A stretch of 64,000 nt of DNA from Methylophilaceae bacterium LSUCC0717 (GTDB taxonomy: Bacteria > Pseudomonadota > Gammaproteobacteria > Burkholderiales > Methylophilaceae). The stretch's first letter is position 1. Every line of letters starts with the position of its first letter. Made by a program: the position numbers and the translations under genes. This document shows, in pieces, positions 1 through 7,748 of this stretch. Below the pieces are notes generated by a model. It saw only the letters and a list, made by a program, of their open reading frames with translations, searched no databases and was not told the DNA's origin. The stretch lies in assembly GCA_024919195.1 (NCBI GenBank), contig CP103436.1, positions 248,001-312,000 of the forward strand, read 5' to 3'.

Positions 1-411
1 ATTCATGCATTAATTAGCGATGAGTATTCCGCAGATACTGCAGAGATTTTTAAATTAATTTCCTTGAAGGCGACAGCGGAGATAAATAAGAAACCAACTG
101 CTCAAATTACAATAGACAGAGATGGTGAAGAATTTTCTGAAGCTTCCGAAGGAAGCGGCATGGTTGATGCTACTTTTAAAGCAATTGAAAAAATTGTTAA
201 GTCAGATTCTGAATTATTACTGTACTCTGTTAGTAATATTACAACTGGCACTGATGCTCAAGGTGAGGTTACAGTTAGACTTGCGAAGGGTGGGCGTGTT
301 GTCAATGGTCAAGGATCAGATACTGATATTGTTATCGCGTCAGCTAAAGCCTACATTAATGCAGCGAATAAAATATTATCTAAGCTCGAGAGAGCACATC
401 CTCAGGTTTAA
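1..411 (+). CDS. leuA: 2-isopropylmalate synthase, C-terminal part (5' end outside window)
   Basis: The frame is open from the first base to TAA at 409-411, so the gene starts upstream. LeuA condenses acetyl-CoA with 2-ketoisovalerate, the first committed step of leucine synthesis. Only the C-terminal regulatory domain is visible, which in the family binds leucine and gives feedback inhibition. The recognisable stretches are EGSGMVDATFKAIEKIV and GGRVVNGQGSDTDIVIASAK, both typical of this domain. The catalytic TIM barrel is not in the window. The HAD phosphatase follows two bases later on the same strand, so the two are probably co-transcribed. Confidence 0.93.
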   Translation: MHALISDEYSADTAEIFKLISLKATAEINKKPTAQITIDRDGEEFSEASEGSGMVDATFKAIEKIVKSDSELLLYSVSNITTGTDAQGEVTVRLAKGGRVVNGQGSDTDIVIASAKAYINAANKILSKLERAHPQV

Positions 412-413
412 TT

Positions 414-1079
414 TTGAATTTAGCTTTATTTGATTTAGATAACACCTTGCTCAGAGGTGATTCTGATTATAACTGGTCAAAATTCCTTATCAAAAATGGA
501 CTTTTGGATAGCAAAGAACATGAAAAACAAAATGAAATTTTTTATCAAGATTATAAAGACGGGTGTCTTGATATTTATAAATTTTGCGAATTTCAATTTC
601 GTCCGTTTACTTTGATAAAAAGAGATCAATTGAATCAGCTTCGTGAACAATATGTAGCTGAGGTTATCAAGCCTCTGGTAACTAAAAAGTCTCTGGATTT
701 GGTGAAGTCCCATCAAAAAAATAACGATCTATGTATTATCATTACTGCCACAAATTCATTCATTACAAAACCTATTGCTTCACTTTTTGATGTAGATATC
801 TTGATAGGCACTGATCCAGAAGAGGTTGATGGTAATTTTACGGGTCTTGTTTCCGGCACTCCTTCATTTCAAGAGGGAAAAATTACTAGATTAAAAGCTT
901 GGTTACAAGAGCATCAATATTCGTTTGACAGCTTTAAGCAAACTTATTTTTATTCAGATTCCCAGAATGACCTTCCTTTGTTAAATTCTGTATCAAATCC
1001 GGTATGTGTAAACCCTGACACTATTTTAGAGACAAAAGCCAAGGAAAATAACTGGCCTATAATTTCTTTGGATGATTAA
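414..1079 (+). CDS. HAD superfamily phosphatase, subfamily IB (SerB-like)
   Basis: A 221-residue soluble haloacid-dehalogenase hydrolase. Motif I, LFDLDNTLL, lies at residues 5-13 with the nucleophile and acid aspartates in DxD. Motif II is IIITATNSF and the C-terminal acidic motif is FYSDSQNDLPLL. The helical cap inserted after motif I is the subfamily IB arrangement of phosphoserine-phosphatase-like enzymes, but the substrate cannot be read from sequence. The start is TTG at 414, 3 bp after the leuA stop; no ATG fits before the DxD motif. Its stop codon shares the palindrome TTAA with the stop of the convergent membrane-protein gene. Confidence 0.85.
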   Translation: MNLALFDLDNTLLRGDSDYNWSKFLIKNGLLDSKEHEKQNEIFYQDYKDGCLDIYKFCEFQFRPFTLIKRDQLNQLREQYVAEVIKPLVTKKSLDLVKSHQKNNDLCIIITATNSFITKPIASLFDVDILIGTDPEEVDGNFTGLVSGTPSFQEGKITRLKAWLQEHQYSFDSFKQTYFYSDSQNDLPLLNSVSNPVCVNPDTILETKAKENNWPIISLDD

Positions 1080-1852
1080 CCTATTAGATATTCAAAAACA
1101 AATTTACTGCCGAAGTAGGAAAGCACCAAAAGGATAAAAGCAAACAAAGATAGCTTGACCGCTTTTCTTCCTCTTAAACCATTTATTTGTCTTTGATAAA
1201 TAATATAGCCATAAAAAACCCATGAAAATATTCCGAATAAAGTTTTATGATTAAAAACAAAGGGGCTGTTAAAAATTTCCTGCGAGAAGAAAATTCCTGT
1301 AAAGATTGTAATGGATAAAAGTAAAAAACCTATTACTATGATAGTAAAAAGGAACTGTTCCATACTTAATAAAGAACTGTCAGTTGAAAAAAGTGATGAG
1401 ATCTTTTTTTTATGAAGATTATTTTCTAAAAATAAAATAAAAATTGAAAAAACAGCTGAGTAAGTTAAAAGACCATAAGCAATTATCGCAATTGCAATAT
1501 GAGAAAGATAATAAAGTGAGTCCGTATTTCTTATTGAATAATCATGAGAAAAAAAATAATGAAATACTAAAATAACTAGAGTTGGAATAATCACAATTTT
1601 TTCTAAGCCTTGGTAATTCATTTTTATATTAAATATTAAATAAAATATGACGGTAACAATGCTTACCACCAACAAAGCATTAGAAAAATCAAAGTTAAAC
1701 TCATTAAGAACAACATCGTGGTAGATGAGAAAAAGATGGCTAATTAACGCTACAAATAAAAAAAGATTTTTTATTTGAATATTATTTTTTAAATTTACAA
1801 GGCTAAGTAAATAAAAAATCAATGCAGCAGTTAGGGAGCCAAAATACAACAT
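1076..1852 (-). CDS. CcsA/YpjD-like inner-membrane cytochrome c assembly family protein
   Basis: A 258-residue protein with about eight hydrophobic segments. The C-terminal half carries family signatures: HIAIAIIAYGLLTYSAVF around residue 117, then HKTLFGIFSWVFYGY, a basic loop GLRGRKAVK, and a last segment with LSYFGSKFVFE. The conserved histidines are the residues that contact haem in the CcsA/CcmC family. In proteobacteria this paralogue usually sits beside ffh, as here (divergent, 53 bp away), and its exact role is unsettled. It overlaps the HAD gene tail-to-tail by 4 bp. Confidence 0.8.
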   Translation of the reverse strand: MLYFGSLTAALIFYLLSLVNLKNNIQIKNLFLFVALISHLFLIYHDVVLNEFNFDFSNALLVVSIVTVIFYLIFNIKMNYQGLEKIVIIPTLVILVFHYFFSHDYSIRNTDSLYYLSHIAIAIIAYGLLTYSAVFSIFILFLENNLHKKKISSLFSTDSSLLSMEQFLFTIIVIGFLLLSITIFTGIFFSQEIFNSPFVFNHKTLFGIFSWVFYGYIIYQRQINGLRGRKAVKLSLFAFILLVLSYFGSKFVFEYLIG

Positions 1853-1905
1853 ATGTCTTATTAATGATTTACAATTATTAATTATATTATAGGTTAAAAA
1901 ATATT

Positions 1906-3261
1906 ATGTTAGAAAATTTAACAGATAAGCTGCAATCAGTTGTTAGAAAAATTTCTGGCCAGTCCAGATTTACTGAAGAAAATATTAGCGATGCTATGAG
2001 GGAAGTAAGGATCGCTTTAATTGAAGCTGATGTAGCAATTCCAGTTGTTAAATTTTTTATAGATCAGGTAAAAGAAAAAGCAATCGGCACAGAAGTACTT
2101 AAAACAGTGTCTCCAGGTGATGCTATTGTTAAGATCGTTCAAGATGAATTAACAAACTTAATGGGGCCTGAAAATGTTCCCTTAAATCTAGAAAAAAAAC
2201 CCCCTTCAGTAATCTTGATGGCAGGCTTACAAGGCTCAGGTAAAACAACTACATCAGCAAAATTAGCGAGACTATTAAAAGAACAAAAGAAAAAAGTGAT
2301 GCTTGTCAGCGCAGATGTCTATCGGCCTGCAGCGATTGACCAATTAAAAACATTAGCAGCAAGTATTGACGTTGAGTGTTATGACTCCAATGAAAAAGAA
2401 AAGCCGATCAAAATAGCGGAAAAATCAATTGATTATGCAAAAAAACACTTTTTTGATGTTGTCATCTTTGATACGGCAGGACGTACTGCAATTGATGAAA
2501 AAATGATGAAAGAAATCCAAGCATTGCATAAAGAATTAAAACCAGCCGAAACACTTTTTGTTGTAGATTCTATGCAGGGTCAAGATGCAGTAAATACTGC
2601 AAGTGCATTTAATGATGCCCTTGAGTTAACAGGGATTGTACTTACAAAAATTGACGGAGATTCAAGAGGGGGCGCAGCATTATCAGCTAAGCATATTATT
2701 GGAAAGCCAATTAAATTTGTTGGTGTGAATGAGAAGATTAATGGCATAGAGCCTTTCTACCCTGATCGATTAGCATCAAGAATATTAGGGATGGGTGATA
2801 TTGTTGGCCTAGTCGAGGAAGCTCAAAAAAACGTTGACCAAAAAGAAGCTCAAAAATTAGCTGAAAAAGTTAAATCTGGAAAGAATTTTGATTTAGAGGA
2901 CTTTAAAAATCAAATTGTTCAGATGAAAAAAATGGGTGGTGTTGGCGCCCTAATGGATAAGATGCCTTCGCAGCTCATGGGCCAGGCTCAGCAAAAAATT
3001 AATCCAGAAGATGGAGATAAATCTTTGATGCAAATTGAGGCAATCATTAATTCAATGACCCCGCTTGAGAGAAAAGAGCCTGATTTAATCAAGGCAAAAA
3101 GGAAACAGAGGATTGCTAGCGGATCTGGTACCAGGGTTCAAGACATTAATCGATTGTTAACCCAGTATGAACAAATGCGAAAAATGATGAAAATGTTTTC
3201 TAAAGGCGGCCTTTCAAAGATGATGAGAGGGTTGGCCGGAAAATTCCCTGGAATGAGATAA
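1906..3261 (+). CDS. ffh: Signal recognition particle protein Ffh (SRP54)
   Basis: The 451-residue GTPase of the bacterial signal recognition particle binds signal peptides on translating ribosomes and docks with FtsY to insert inner-membrane proteins. Seen: N domain (residues 1-100), P-loop GLQGSGKT at 107-114, the G3 motif DTAGR near 190, TKIDGDSRGG near 248, and a methionine-rich M domain from about 300 with the RNA-binding SGSGTRVQDIN segment and a KMM-rich C-terminus. Length is normal for the family. It starts with ATG and is divergent from the CcsA-like gene. Confidence 0.97.
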   Translation: MLENLTDKLQSVVRKISGQSRFTEENISDAMREVRIALIEADVAIPVVKFFIDQVKEKAIGTEVLKTVSPGDAIVKIVQDELTNLMGPENVPLNLEKKPPSVILMAGLQGSGKTTTSAKLARLLKEQKKKVMLVSADVYRPAAIDQLKTLAASIDVECYDSNEKEKPIKIAEKSIDYAKKHFFDVVIFDTAGRTAIDEKMMKEIQALHKELKPAETLFVVDSMQGQDAVNTASAFNDALELTGIVLTKIDGDSRGGAALSAKHIIGKPIKFVGVNEKINGIEPFYPDRLASRILGMGDIVGLVEEAQKNVDQKEAQKLAEKVKSGKNFDLEDFKNQIVQMKKMGGVGALMDKMPSQLMGQAQQKINPEDGDKSLMQIEAIINSMTPLERKEPDLIKAKRKQRIASGSGTRVQDINRLLTQYEQMRKMMKMFSKGGLSKMMRGLAGKFPGMR

Positions 3262-3277
3262 AATTCCCTTTTGTTTA

Positions 3278-3306
3278 TTGACCAATTAAACGATCTAGTC
3301 CATAAT
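3278..3306 (+). promoter_or_regulatory. Sigma-70-type promoter for tRNA-Lys
   Basis: TTGACC at 3278-3283 and CATAAT at 3301-3306 are separated by exactly 17 bp. Transcription would begin near 3313, about 10 bases before the mature tRNA. The match to the consensus is 5/6 in each hexamer. Confidence 0.6.
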
Positions 3307-3322
3307 TGCGTGTTTGATTCAT

Positions 3323-3398
3323 GGGGTGTTAGCTCAGTTGGTAGAGCAGCGGACTTTTAATCCGTTGGTCGCGAGTTCGAATCTCGCACACCCTACCA
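3323..3398 (+). tRNA. tRNA-Lys (anticodon UUU)
   Basis: A 76-nt cloverleaf with encoded CCA at 3396-3398. The acceptor GGGGTGT pairs with ACACCCT (first pair G-U). The D stem is GCTC/GAGC, the anticodon loop contains CTTTTAA, and the T stem is GCGAG/CTCGC around TTCGAAT. It reads AAA and AAG codons. It sits between ffh and the convergent modC. Confidence 0.97.
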
Positions 3399-3404
3399 CT
3401 TAAT

Positions 3405-4034
3405 TTACCCAGCAACGACAACCCCTTTTTCTTTTTTGATCTTAATAATTTCTGCTGAATATTTTTTCGCATCTGACAGTTGATGGCTCACTAAGATCGT
3501 AACAATTTGATTTTCAATAATGTGGTTATGGAGTTTTTTAATTAATTGATCACGATATTGTTTGTCAATTGCATGAAAAGACTCATCAATAAGTAAAATT
3601 TTTGGATTTTTTACAAGCGCCCGAGCAATAGATACTTTTTGAGATTCACCACCAGATAAATTTCTTATGTTTTTATGCAGCAATTCATCAATATCCATGA
3701 GATCAATAATCGCATCGTAATTATTATGTTTTAATGCCCCAAAAGTTATATTATCCTTGACGCTCAAATGGGAGAACAATCTAAGATCTTGGAATATGTA
3801 ACCTACATCTCTGAACTGAGGCGCAATATTGATTTTTTTATTACTATCAAACAATCTTCTACCAGCAATATCAATGAAACCATGATTTGGCTCTCTTATC
3901 CCTGCAATGATATTCAGGATCGTAGTTTTGCCAACACCTGAGTGCCCATGCAAACATACAATTTGTGATTTAGTTTTCACTTTAATTTGCATGGACAAGC
4001 TAGGATTTTGATATGTAAAGTCTAAATGTATCAT
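3405..4034 (-). CDS. modC: Molybdate ABC transporter ATP-binding protein ModC (short form)
   Basis: The 209-residue ATPase powers molybdate import through ModB. The Walker A motif GHSGVGKT is at 30-37, the signature LSGGESQKVSIARAL near 127, and the Walker B region is ILLIDESFHAID followed by the switch histidine in SHQ. The protein ends soon after the ABC domain, so the C-terminal molybdate-binding (Mop/TOBE) domain of the longer ModC proteins is absent. Its ATG overlaps the modB stop as ATGA. With modA and modB it forms a complete transporter. Confidence 0.9.
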   Translation of the reverse strand: MIHLDFTYQNPSLSMQIKVKTKSQIVCLHGHSGVGKTTILNIIAGIREPNHGFIDIAGRRLFDSNKKINIAPQFRDVGYIFQDLRLFSHLSVKDNITFGALKHNNYDAIIDLMDIDELLHKNIRNLSGGESQKVSIARALVKNPKILLIDESFHAIDKQYRDQLIKKLHNHIIENQIVTILVSHQLSDAKKYSAEIIKIKKEKGVVVAG

Positions 4035-4699
4035 TTACTAAGTCTATTGCTGATCATTAACGCTGCCAATGAGATAAAAATACTTATCACAACTAATCGT
4101 ATAACTATAAGATTAGAATCTGGATCCTGAAGAGATGAGTAAATAGCCAGTGGGAGTGTTTGTGTTTCGCCAAAAATATTTCCAGCAAAAGTAATCGTAG
4201 CGCCAAATTCTCCAAGGCTTCTACTGAAGCTTAAAATAAAACCAGTAATGATTCCTTTTTTGCTTAGTGGGATAATAATTTTTTTAAAAATTTTTAATTT
4301 ATTTGCACCTAAGGTTTGTGCAGCCTCGATTTGTTTTGGATCTATTTCAGAAATTGATTGACGAATCGATCTCACAAAAAGAGGAAAACCCATGACTGCT
4401 GAGGCAATCACTGCTGCTATCCAAGTAAAAGAAATTCTTATATTGAATGTTGAGAAAAAAATATCACCAACTAATCCATTCTTTCCAAAAATAATTAGTA
4501 GAAAAAAGCCAATGACTACAGGCGGCAAAACTAAGGGGAGATGAATAAGACCGTCAACAAAAGACTTGCCAATAAAATTTTTTCTAGCTAAGAAATAAGC
4601 TATTAATAATGAAGGAAAAAAAGCAATGATTGATGAAATTGATGCTACCTTTAGTGAGAGTAGTAGAACGGTAATTTCATAATCAGATATAGTAATCAT
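4031..4699 (-). CDS. modB: Molybdate ABC transporter permease ModB
   Basis: A membrane permease of about 222 residues with five or six hydrophobic segments. The EAA-type coupling loop EAAQTLGANKLKIFKKIIIP near residue 140 is the site that contacts the ATPase, and SFSRSLGEFGATITFAGN is typical of ModB/CysT permeases. I place the start at ATG 4699, whose A is shared with the modA stop (TGATG). A TTG one codon upstream is the alternative. Middle gene of modA-modB-modC. Confidence 0.92.
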   Translation of the reverse strand: MITISDYEITVLLLSLKVASISSIIAFFPSLLIAYFLARKNFIGKSFVDGLIHLPLVLPPVVIGFFLLIIFGKNGLVGDIFFSTFNIRISFTWIAAVIASAVMGFPLFVRSIRQSISEIDPKQIEAAQTLGANKLKIFKKIIIPLSKKGIITGFILSFSRSLGEFGATITFAGNIFGETQTLPLAIYSSLQDPDSNLIVIRLVVISIFISLAALMISNRLSK

Positions 4700-5448
4700 C
4701 AATCTATTATAAACCCATGATTTTTTAATATTTTTAAAACACTAGGTTGTTGCAAATAATTTACAAAATCTTTAGTGTCTTTATTTGATTTCAGAATACC
4801 AATTTCATATGTAATATCAGAATATAAATTTAATGGAAGACTTTGGACATCAACATTTTTCTCTAAATTCAGGATATTGCTTGAATAGGTAATGGCATAG
4901 TCACACTCATTTATTGATAGGTAATATTGTACCGATGCAGCATCCTTCAAAAAAATAATTTGATTATCAGGAATTTTTAGATTTAGAGTATTAATGGCTT
5001 CAAGACTATAAAGTCCAAGAGGAGCATTCTTTGGATCAGCTAGACAAAAACGTTCATTGGCATTCAACGTTAAATTTTCAATCGATTTCATAGAGCCTAT
5101 TACCGATAGAGAATTAGAGATCCATGGTTGTCTTTCTTTAATTTTCTGATGTTTATCTAAATAATTTATCCATTTTTTATTAGCTGAAATAAAAATATCG
5201 TAGGGAGCATCTCTCATAATTTGTTGAGCAATATTTCCTGAGGCACCCATCCCAAATTTTAATTTTACATCGCTCCGTTTTTCGTAATCGTTGACAATCT
5301 CTTTCATTGCATTGTGAAGGCTTGAGGCATAACCGATGTAGATGTTTTCATTTGCTTTTAATGCTTGTGAAAAAAGAATAAAAAATCCGAAAATTATTGT
5401 TAAATAATTTTTAAAGATAATTGAATTTAATGAATTAAGGATAATCAT
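4699..5448 (-). CDS. modA: Periplasmic molybdate-binding protein ModA
   Basis: A 249-residue solute-binding protein. An N-terminal hydrophobic segment (about residues 15-32, then ANE) looks like a signal peptide. It is followed by the type-2 binding-protein fold with IYIGYASSLHNAMKEIV, FGMGASGNIAQQI and DIFISANKKWI, where the serines and alanines line the oxyanion pocket in ModA. First gene of modABC. Its start is only 6 bp from the divergent protease start, so its promoter must lie in that gene's 5' end. In this setting molybdate probably serves a molybdopterin enzyme such as formate dehydrogenase (inference). Confidence 0.9.
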   Translation of the reverse strand: MIILNSLNSIIFKNYLTIIFGFFILFSQALKANENIYIGYASSLHNAMKEIVNDYEKRSDVKLKFGMGASGNIAQQIMRDAPYDIFISANKKWINYLDKHQKIKERQPWISNSLSVIGSMKSIENLTLNANERFCLADPKNAPLGLYSLEAINTLNLKIPDNQIIFLKDAASVQYYLSINECDYAITYSSNILNLEKNVDVQSLPLNLYSDITYEIGILKSNKDTKDFVNYLQQPSVLKILKNHGFIID

Positions 5449-5454
5449 AAAATT

Positions 5455-6450
5455 ATGAAAAAGATCTTATTCACAATTGTAACTTTATTATTCCCCTTTT
5501 TGGTTTTTGCATACCCAGCTCAACATGAGCTTTTTGAGTTGAATAAGTCCATGATTCAATTATGGGTGAGTTATGAGAAGGGTGTAACTGGAACAGGTTC
5601 TGGTGTAGTGATTAAAAAAAATCACGTGGCAACTGATTGTCATGTTTTTCAGAATGCTACCGGTGTAAACGTAGTCAAATATCACGATACTTATAGTCCC
5701 ATAGGAGTTTATGCGGATTGGGAACATGATATATGCGTACTTAAATTCGATAACCTGCCTCTTGAGCCGGTAGAGGTTAGACAGAGTGAATCTATCCAGT
5801 ATGAGGAAGAGGTGTTTACCTTAACTTTCCCAAACGATAATCCAGTACCTTTACCGTCTTACGGAAAGGTAAAAGCTCTTTATAACTTTGATAAAGGCTC
5901 CATAATCCGCACCTCTGCTACGTTTACAGTTGGTTCTAGTGGAGGAGCTTTGTTTGATAACGATTTTAATTTGATTGGCATTACGACATTTAAGAGTCCT
6001 GGAAAACGATTGGGTTATTTTTATTGCTTACCAACTGAATGGATAGATAAAGTTATGCAAACAAAAATGCTTACCGATATTAGAAGTGAAACTGCACCTT
6101 TCTGGGCCTTGCCTGATGAGCAGAAACCATTTTTTATGCAAGTGGTTTTACCACTTCAAGACTCTAACTGGGCTGAAGTAAAAAGGATTGCTAAGATGTG
6201 GACACAGTCTGAAGATGACAGTACCAATGCATGGTTTTATCTAGGTTTGGCGGAGAAGGAATTTAATCGAGATTTTGCTAAGCTCTTTTTAAATAAATCT
6301 ATTTCTTTAAACCCACGAAACTTAGATGCTCTCGAAGTCTTGTATGAATTATCGTCTGAAGAGGGCGATGATGAATTAGTTCAGAAATATAAATCGATGA
6401 TTGAAACTGTTGATCCAGATTATTTTGTCGATTTTAACAGCCAAGTTTAA
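5455..6450 (+). CDS. Secreted trypsin-like serine protease with TPR-like C-terminus
   Basis: A 331-residue protein with a signal peptide (residues 1-19, ending VFA|YP). The S1 chymotrypsin-like domain has a complete triad: His63 in ATDCHVF, Asp92 in EHDICVLKF and Ser162 in VGSSGGALF, as in DegP-type enzymes. There is no PDZ domain. Instead residues 220-320 contain helical repeats of Sel1/TPR style (DSTNAWFYLGLAEKEF, NPRNLDALEVLYEL) that may bind partners. The protease is probably periplasmic or surface quality control; the substrate is unknown. Divergent from modA by only 6 bp. Confidence 0.75.
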   Translation: MKKILFTIVTLLFPFLVFAYPAQHELFELNKSMIQLWVSYEKGVTGTGSGVVIKKNHVATDCHVFQNATGVNVVKYHDTYSPIGVYADWEHDICVLKFDNLPLEPVEVRQSESIQYEEEVFTLTFPNDNPVPLPSYGKVKALYNFDKGSIIRTSATFTVGSSGGALFDNDFNLIGITTFKSPGKRLGYFYCLPTEWIDKVMQTKMLTDIRSETAPFWALPDEQKPFFMQVVLPLQDSNWAEVKRIAKMWTQSEDDSTNAWFYLGLAEKEFNRDFAKLFLNKSISLNPRNLDALEVLYELSSEEGDDELVQKYKSMIETVDPDYFVDFNSQV

Positions 6451-6453
6451 TAT

Positions 6454-6530
6454 TGGCGCGCCCGAAGAGATTCGAACTCCTGACCACTTGGTTCGAAGCC
6501 AAGTACTCTATCCAGCTGAGCTACGGGCGC
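6454..6530 (-). tRNA. tRNA-Arg (anticodon UCG)
   Basis: A 77-nt tRNA with encoded CCA (TGG at 6454-6456 on the plus strand). The anticodon stem is CTTGG/CCAAG with loop CTTCGAA, so the anticodon is TCG and it reads CGA (and CGG by wobble). It is almost identical to the upstream tRNA-Arg at 6544-6620. The differences I see are the first anticodon base and one base just after the anticodon stem (GTGGTC versus GGGGTC). Probably co-transcribed with that gene; the spacer is 13 bp. Confidence 0.95.
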
Positions 6531-6543
6531 AGATAGATTTAAT

Positions 6544-6620
6544 TGGCGCGCCCGAAGAGATTCGAACTCCTGACCCCTTGGTTCGTAGCCAAGTACTCTA
6601 TCCAGCTGAGCTACGGGCGC
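6544..6620 (-). tRNA. tRNA-Arg (anticodon ACG)
   Basis: A 77-nt tRNA with encoded CCA. The anticodon loop is CTACGAA, giving ACG. In bacteria this A34 is deaminated to inosine by TadA, so the tRNA reads CGU, CGC and CGA. It is the first gene of a tandem pair. The acceptor GCGCCCG pairs with CGGGCGC. Confidence 0.96.
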
Positions 6621-6629
6621 GTCACCGCT

Positions 6630-6657
6630 ATTATATCCCTAATTTAGTTGTTTTAAC
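6630..6657 (-). promoter_or_regulatory. Promoter for the tRNA-Arg pair
   Basis: A perfect -10 box TATAAT lies on the minus strand at 6635-6630, followed by the GC-rich discriminator AGCGGTG. A weak -35 GTTAAA lies at 6657-6652 (16-bp spacing), at the stop of the lipoprotein gene. The predicted start near 6623 is 3 bases from the mature tRNA. Confidence 0.5.
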
Positions 6658-7748
6658 TAGTTGCTTGAGACGGGGAGTGTCAAAATAGGCCCAGCCTTTT
6701 CAATCTGTCCTGATTGGAGGGCTGCAATTTGATTGAGGAGCATAAGGGTATATTTACTTTGCATATCATTGTCTTTGATATAAAACCAATTTCCACGATA
6801 TTCAACAGCGATAGTTGCCTGTTCAGGTGGTTTTTTTGAGGTATGAACAGTAAATAAATTATCCAGAACATCTTGCCAATCAAAATCCTCCCCATTTTCA
6901 TTCTTAGTAACCGTTACTCGACCTTCCTTAATATCATCAGCTGGAATTGAAACTCCGTGCGACAAGAAAAATAAAATACCCGCTAGAGATCTAGACTCAA
7001 TTTGAATGTTGTCATTCGATGAAGCGTCAAAATAATTTGGGGTGATAGGAATGATATTATTTTTTTTATTTATCTTAAGATCAGATAAAAACTTTTCTAC
7101 ATCAGCATCGCTAATGTGATCCTTTTTTATTAACAATGCTAAATCACCAGGATTTCCATCAAGCTGATAACCTAAAGTAACCTTCGATGTTTTTTGCAGT
7201 TCTCTGAAATCTTTAGCAAGTTTGTTAAATGCGACATAGTCAGGAGAATTTGTTGGCGTTGGCCCTGAAGCTTCGGAAGCATTGTCAATGTGATTAATTT
7301 TGTTGACAGTAAGTCGAAGAATTCTTTCCAGGCTCCATCCAGATCGAGCTAGAAGCAGAATGACTTGATGATCGATTGGGGTAAGTACATTTTTTACAAA
7401 GTCTGCGCCAGACAAAGGTGAATAAGAAATGGTTGGTTTTTCAATGTATTCTGTATTGCCACGAATGCCAATATTATTTTTTCCTACCGCATCACTCTCA
7501 AAAATAGAACCATCTAAACCAAAACCTTCTTTCCAATTAAATGAAGTGGATACGCTATTTACTTTTAGAAAAGCTGGATTATCCGCATATCTTAATCGAA
7601 CAAGGTTTAATAAGGTTTCTTCATCATCAGTTTGCGCAAGTACTTTGTTGTAGTCATTTCTTCCTGCTTTCATAAAGTCTGGGCCAAATTGACTGCAGCT
7701 TGACAGAAGAACGCATGAGACAAGAAAGTATATTATTTTTTGAAGCAT
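6657..7748 (-). CDS. Putative lipoprotein of unknown function
   Basis: A 363-residue protein with a type II signal peptide: the hydrophobic stretch FLVSCVLL is followed by the lipobox LSSC with Cys18. The N-terminal region NDYNKVLAQTDDEETLLNLVRLRYADNP resembles a family of uncharacterised proteobacterial lipoproteins, but I know no function for it. The rest is soluble. Its start codon shares one base with the stop of the upstream DUF1993 gene (TAATG), so the two are translationally linked. Outer-membrane or periplasmic location is inferred from the lipobox; Ser at +2 favours the outer membrane. Confidence 0.65.
   Translation of the reverse strand: MLQKIIYFLVSCVLLSSCSQFGPDFMKAGRNDYNKVLAQTDDEETLLNLVRLRYADNPAFLKVNSVSTSFNWKEGFGLDGSIFESDAVGKNNIGIRGNTEYIEKPTISYSPLSGADFVKNVLTPIDHQVILLLARSGWSLERILRLTVNKINHIDNASEASGPTPTNSPDYVAFNKLAKDFRELQKTSKVTLGYQLDGNPGDLALLIKKDHISDADVEKFLSDLKINKKNNIIPITPNYFDASSNDNIQIESRSLAGILFFLSHGVSIPADDIKEGRVTVTKNENGEDFDWQDVLDNLFTVHTSKKPPEQATIAVEYRGNWFYIKDNDMQSKYTLMLLNQIAALQSGQIEKAGPILTLPVSSN

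Noticed and set aside
3241-3270. Repeated AAATTCCCT near the ffh stop as a possible terminator
   Set aside because: The copies are direct, not inverted, so they cannot form a hairpin.
6401-6688. Open frame across the two tRNA-Arg genes
   Set aside because: Its translation is an internal duplication (GAPEEIRTPD... repeated) that simply mirrors the two near-identical tRNAs on the other strand; no coding signal.
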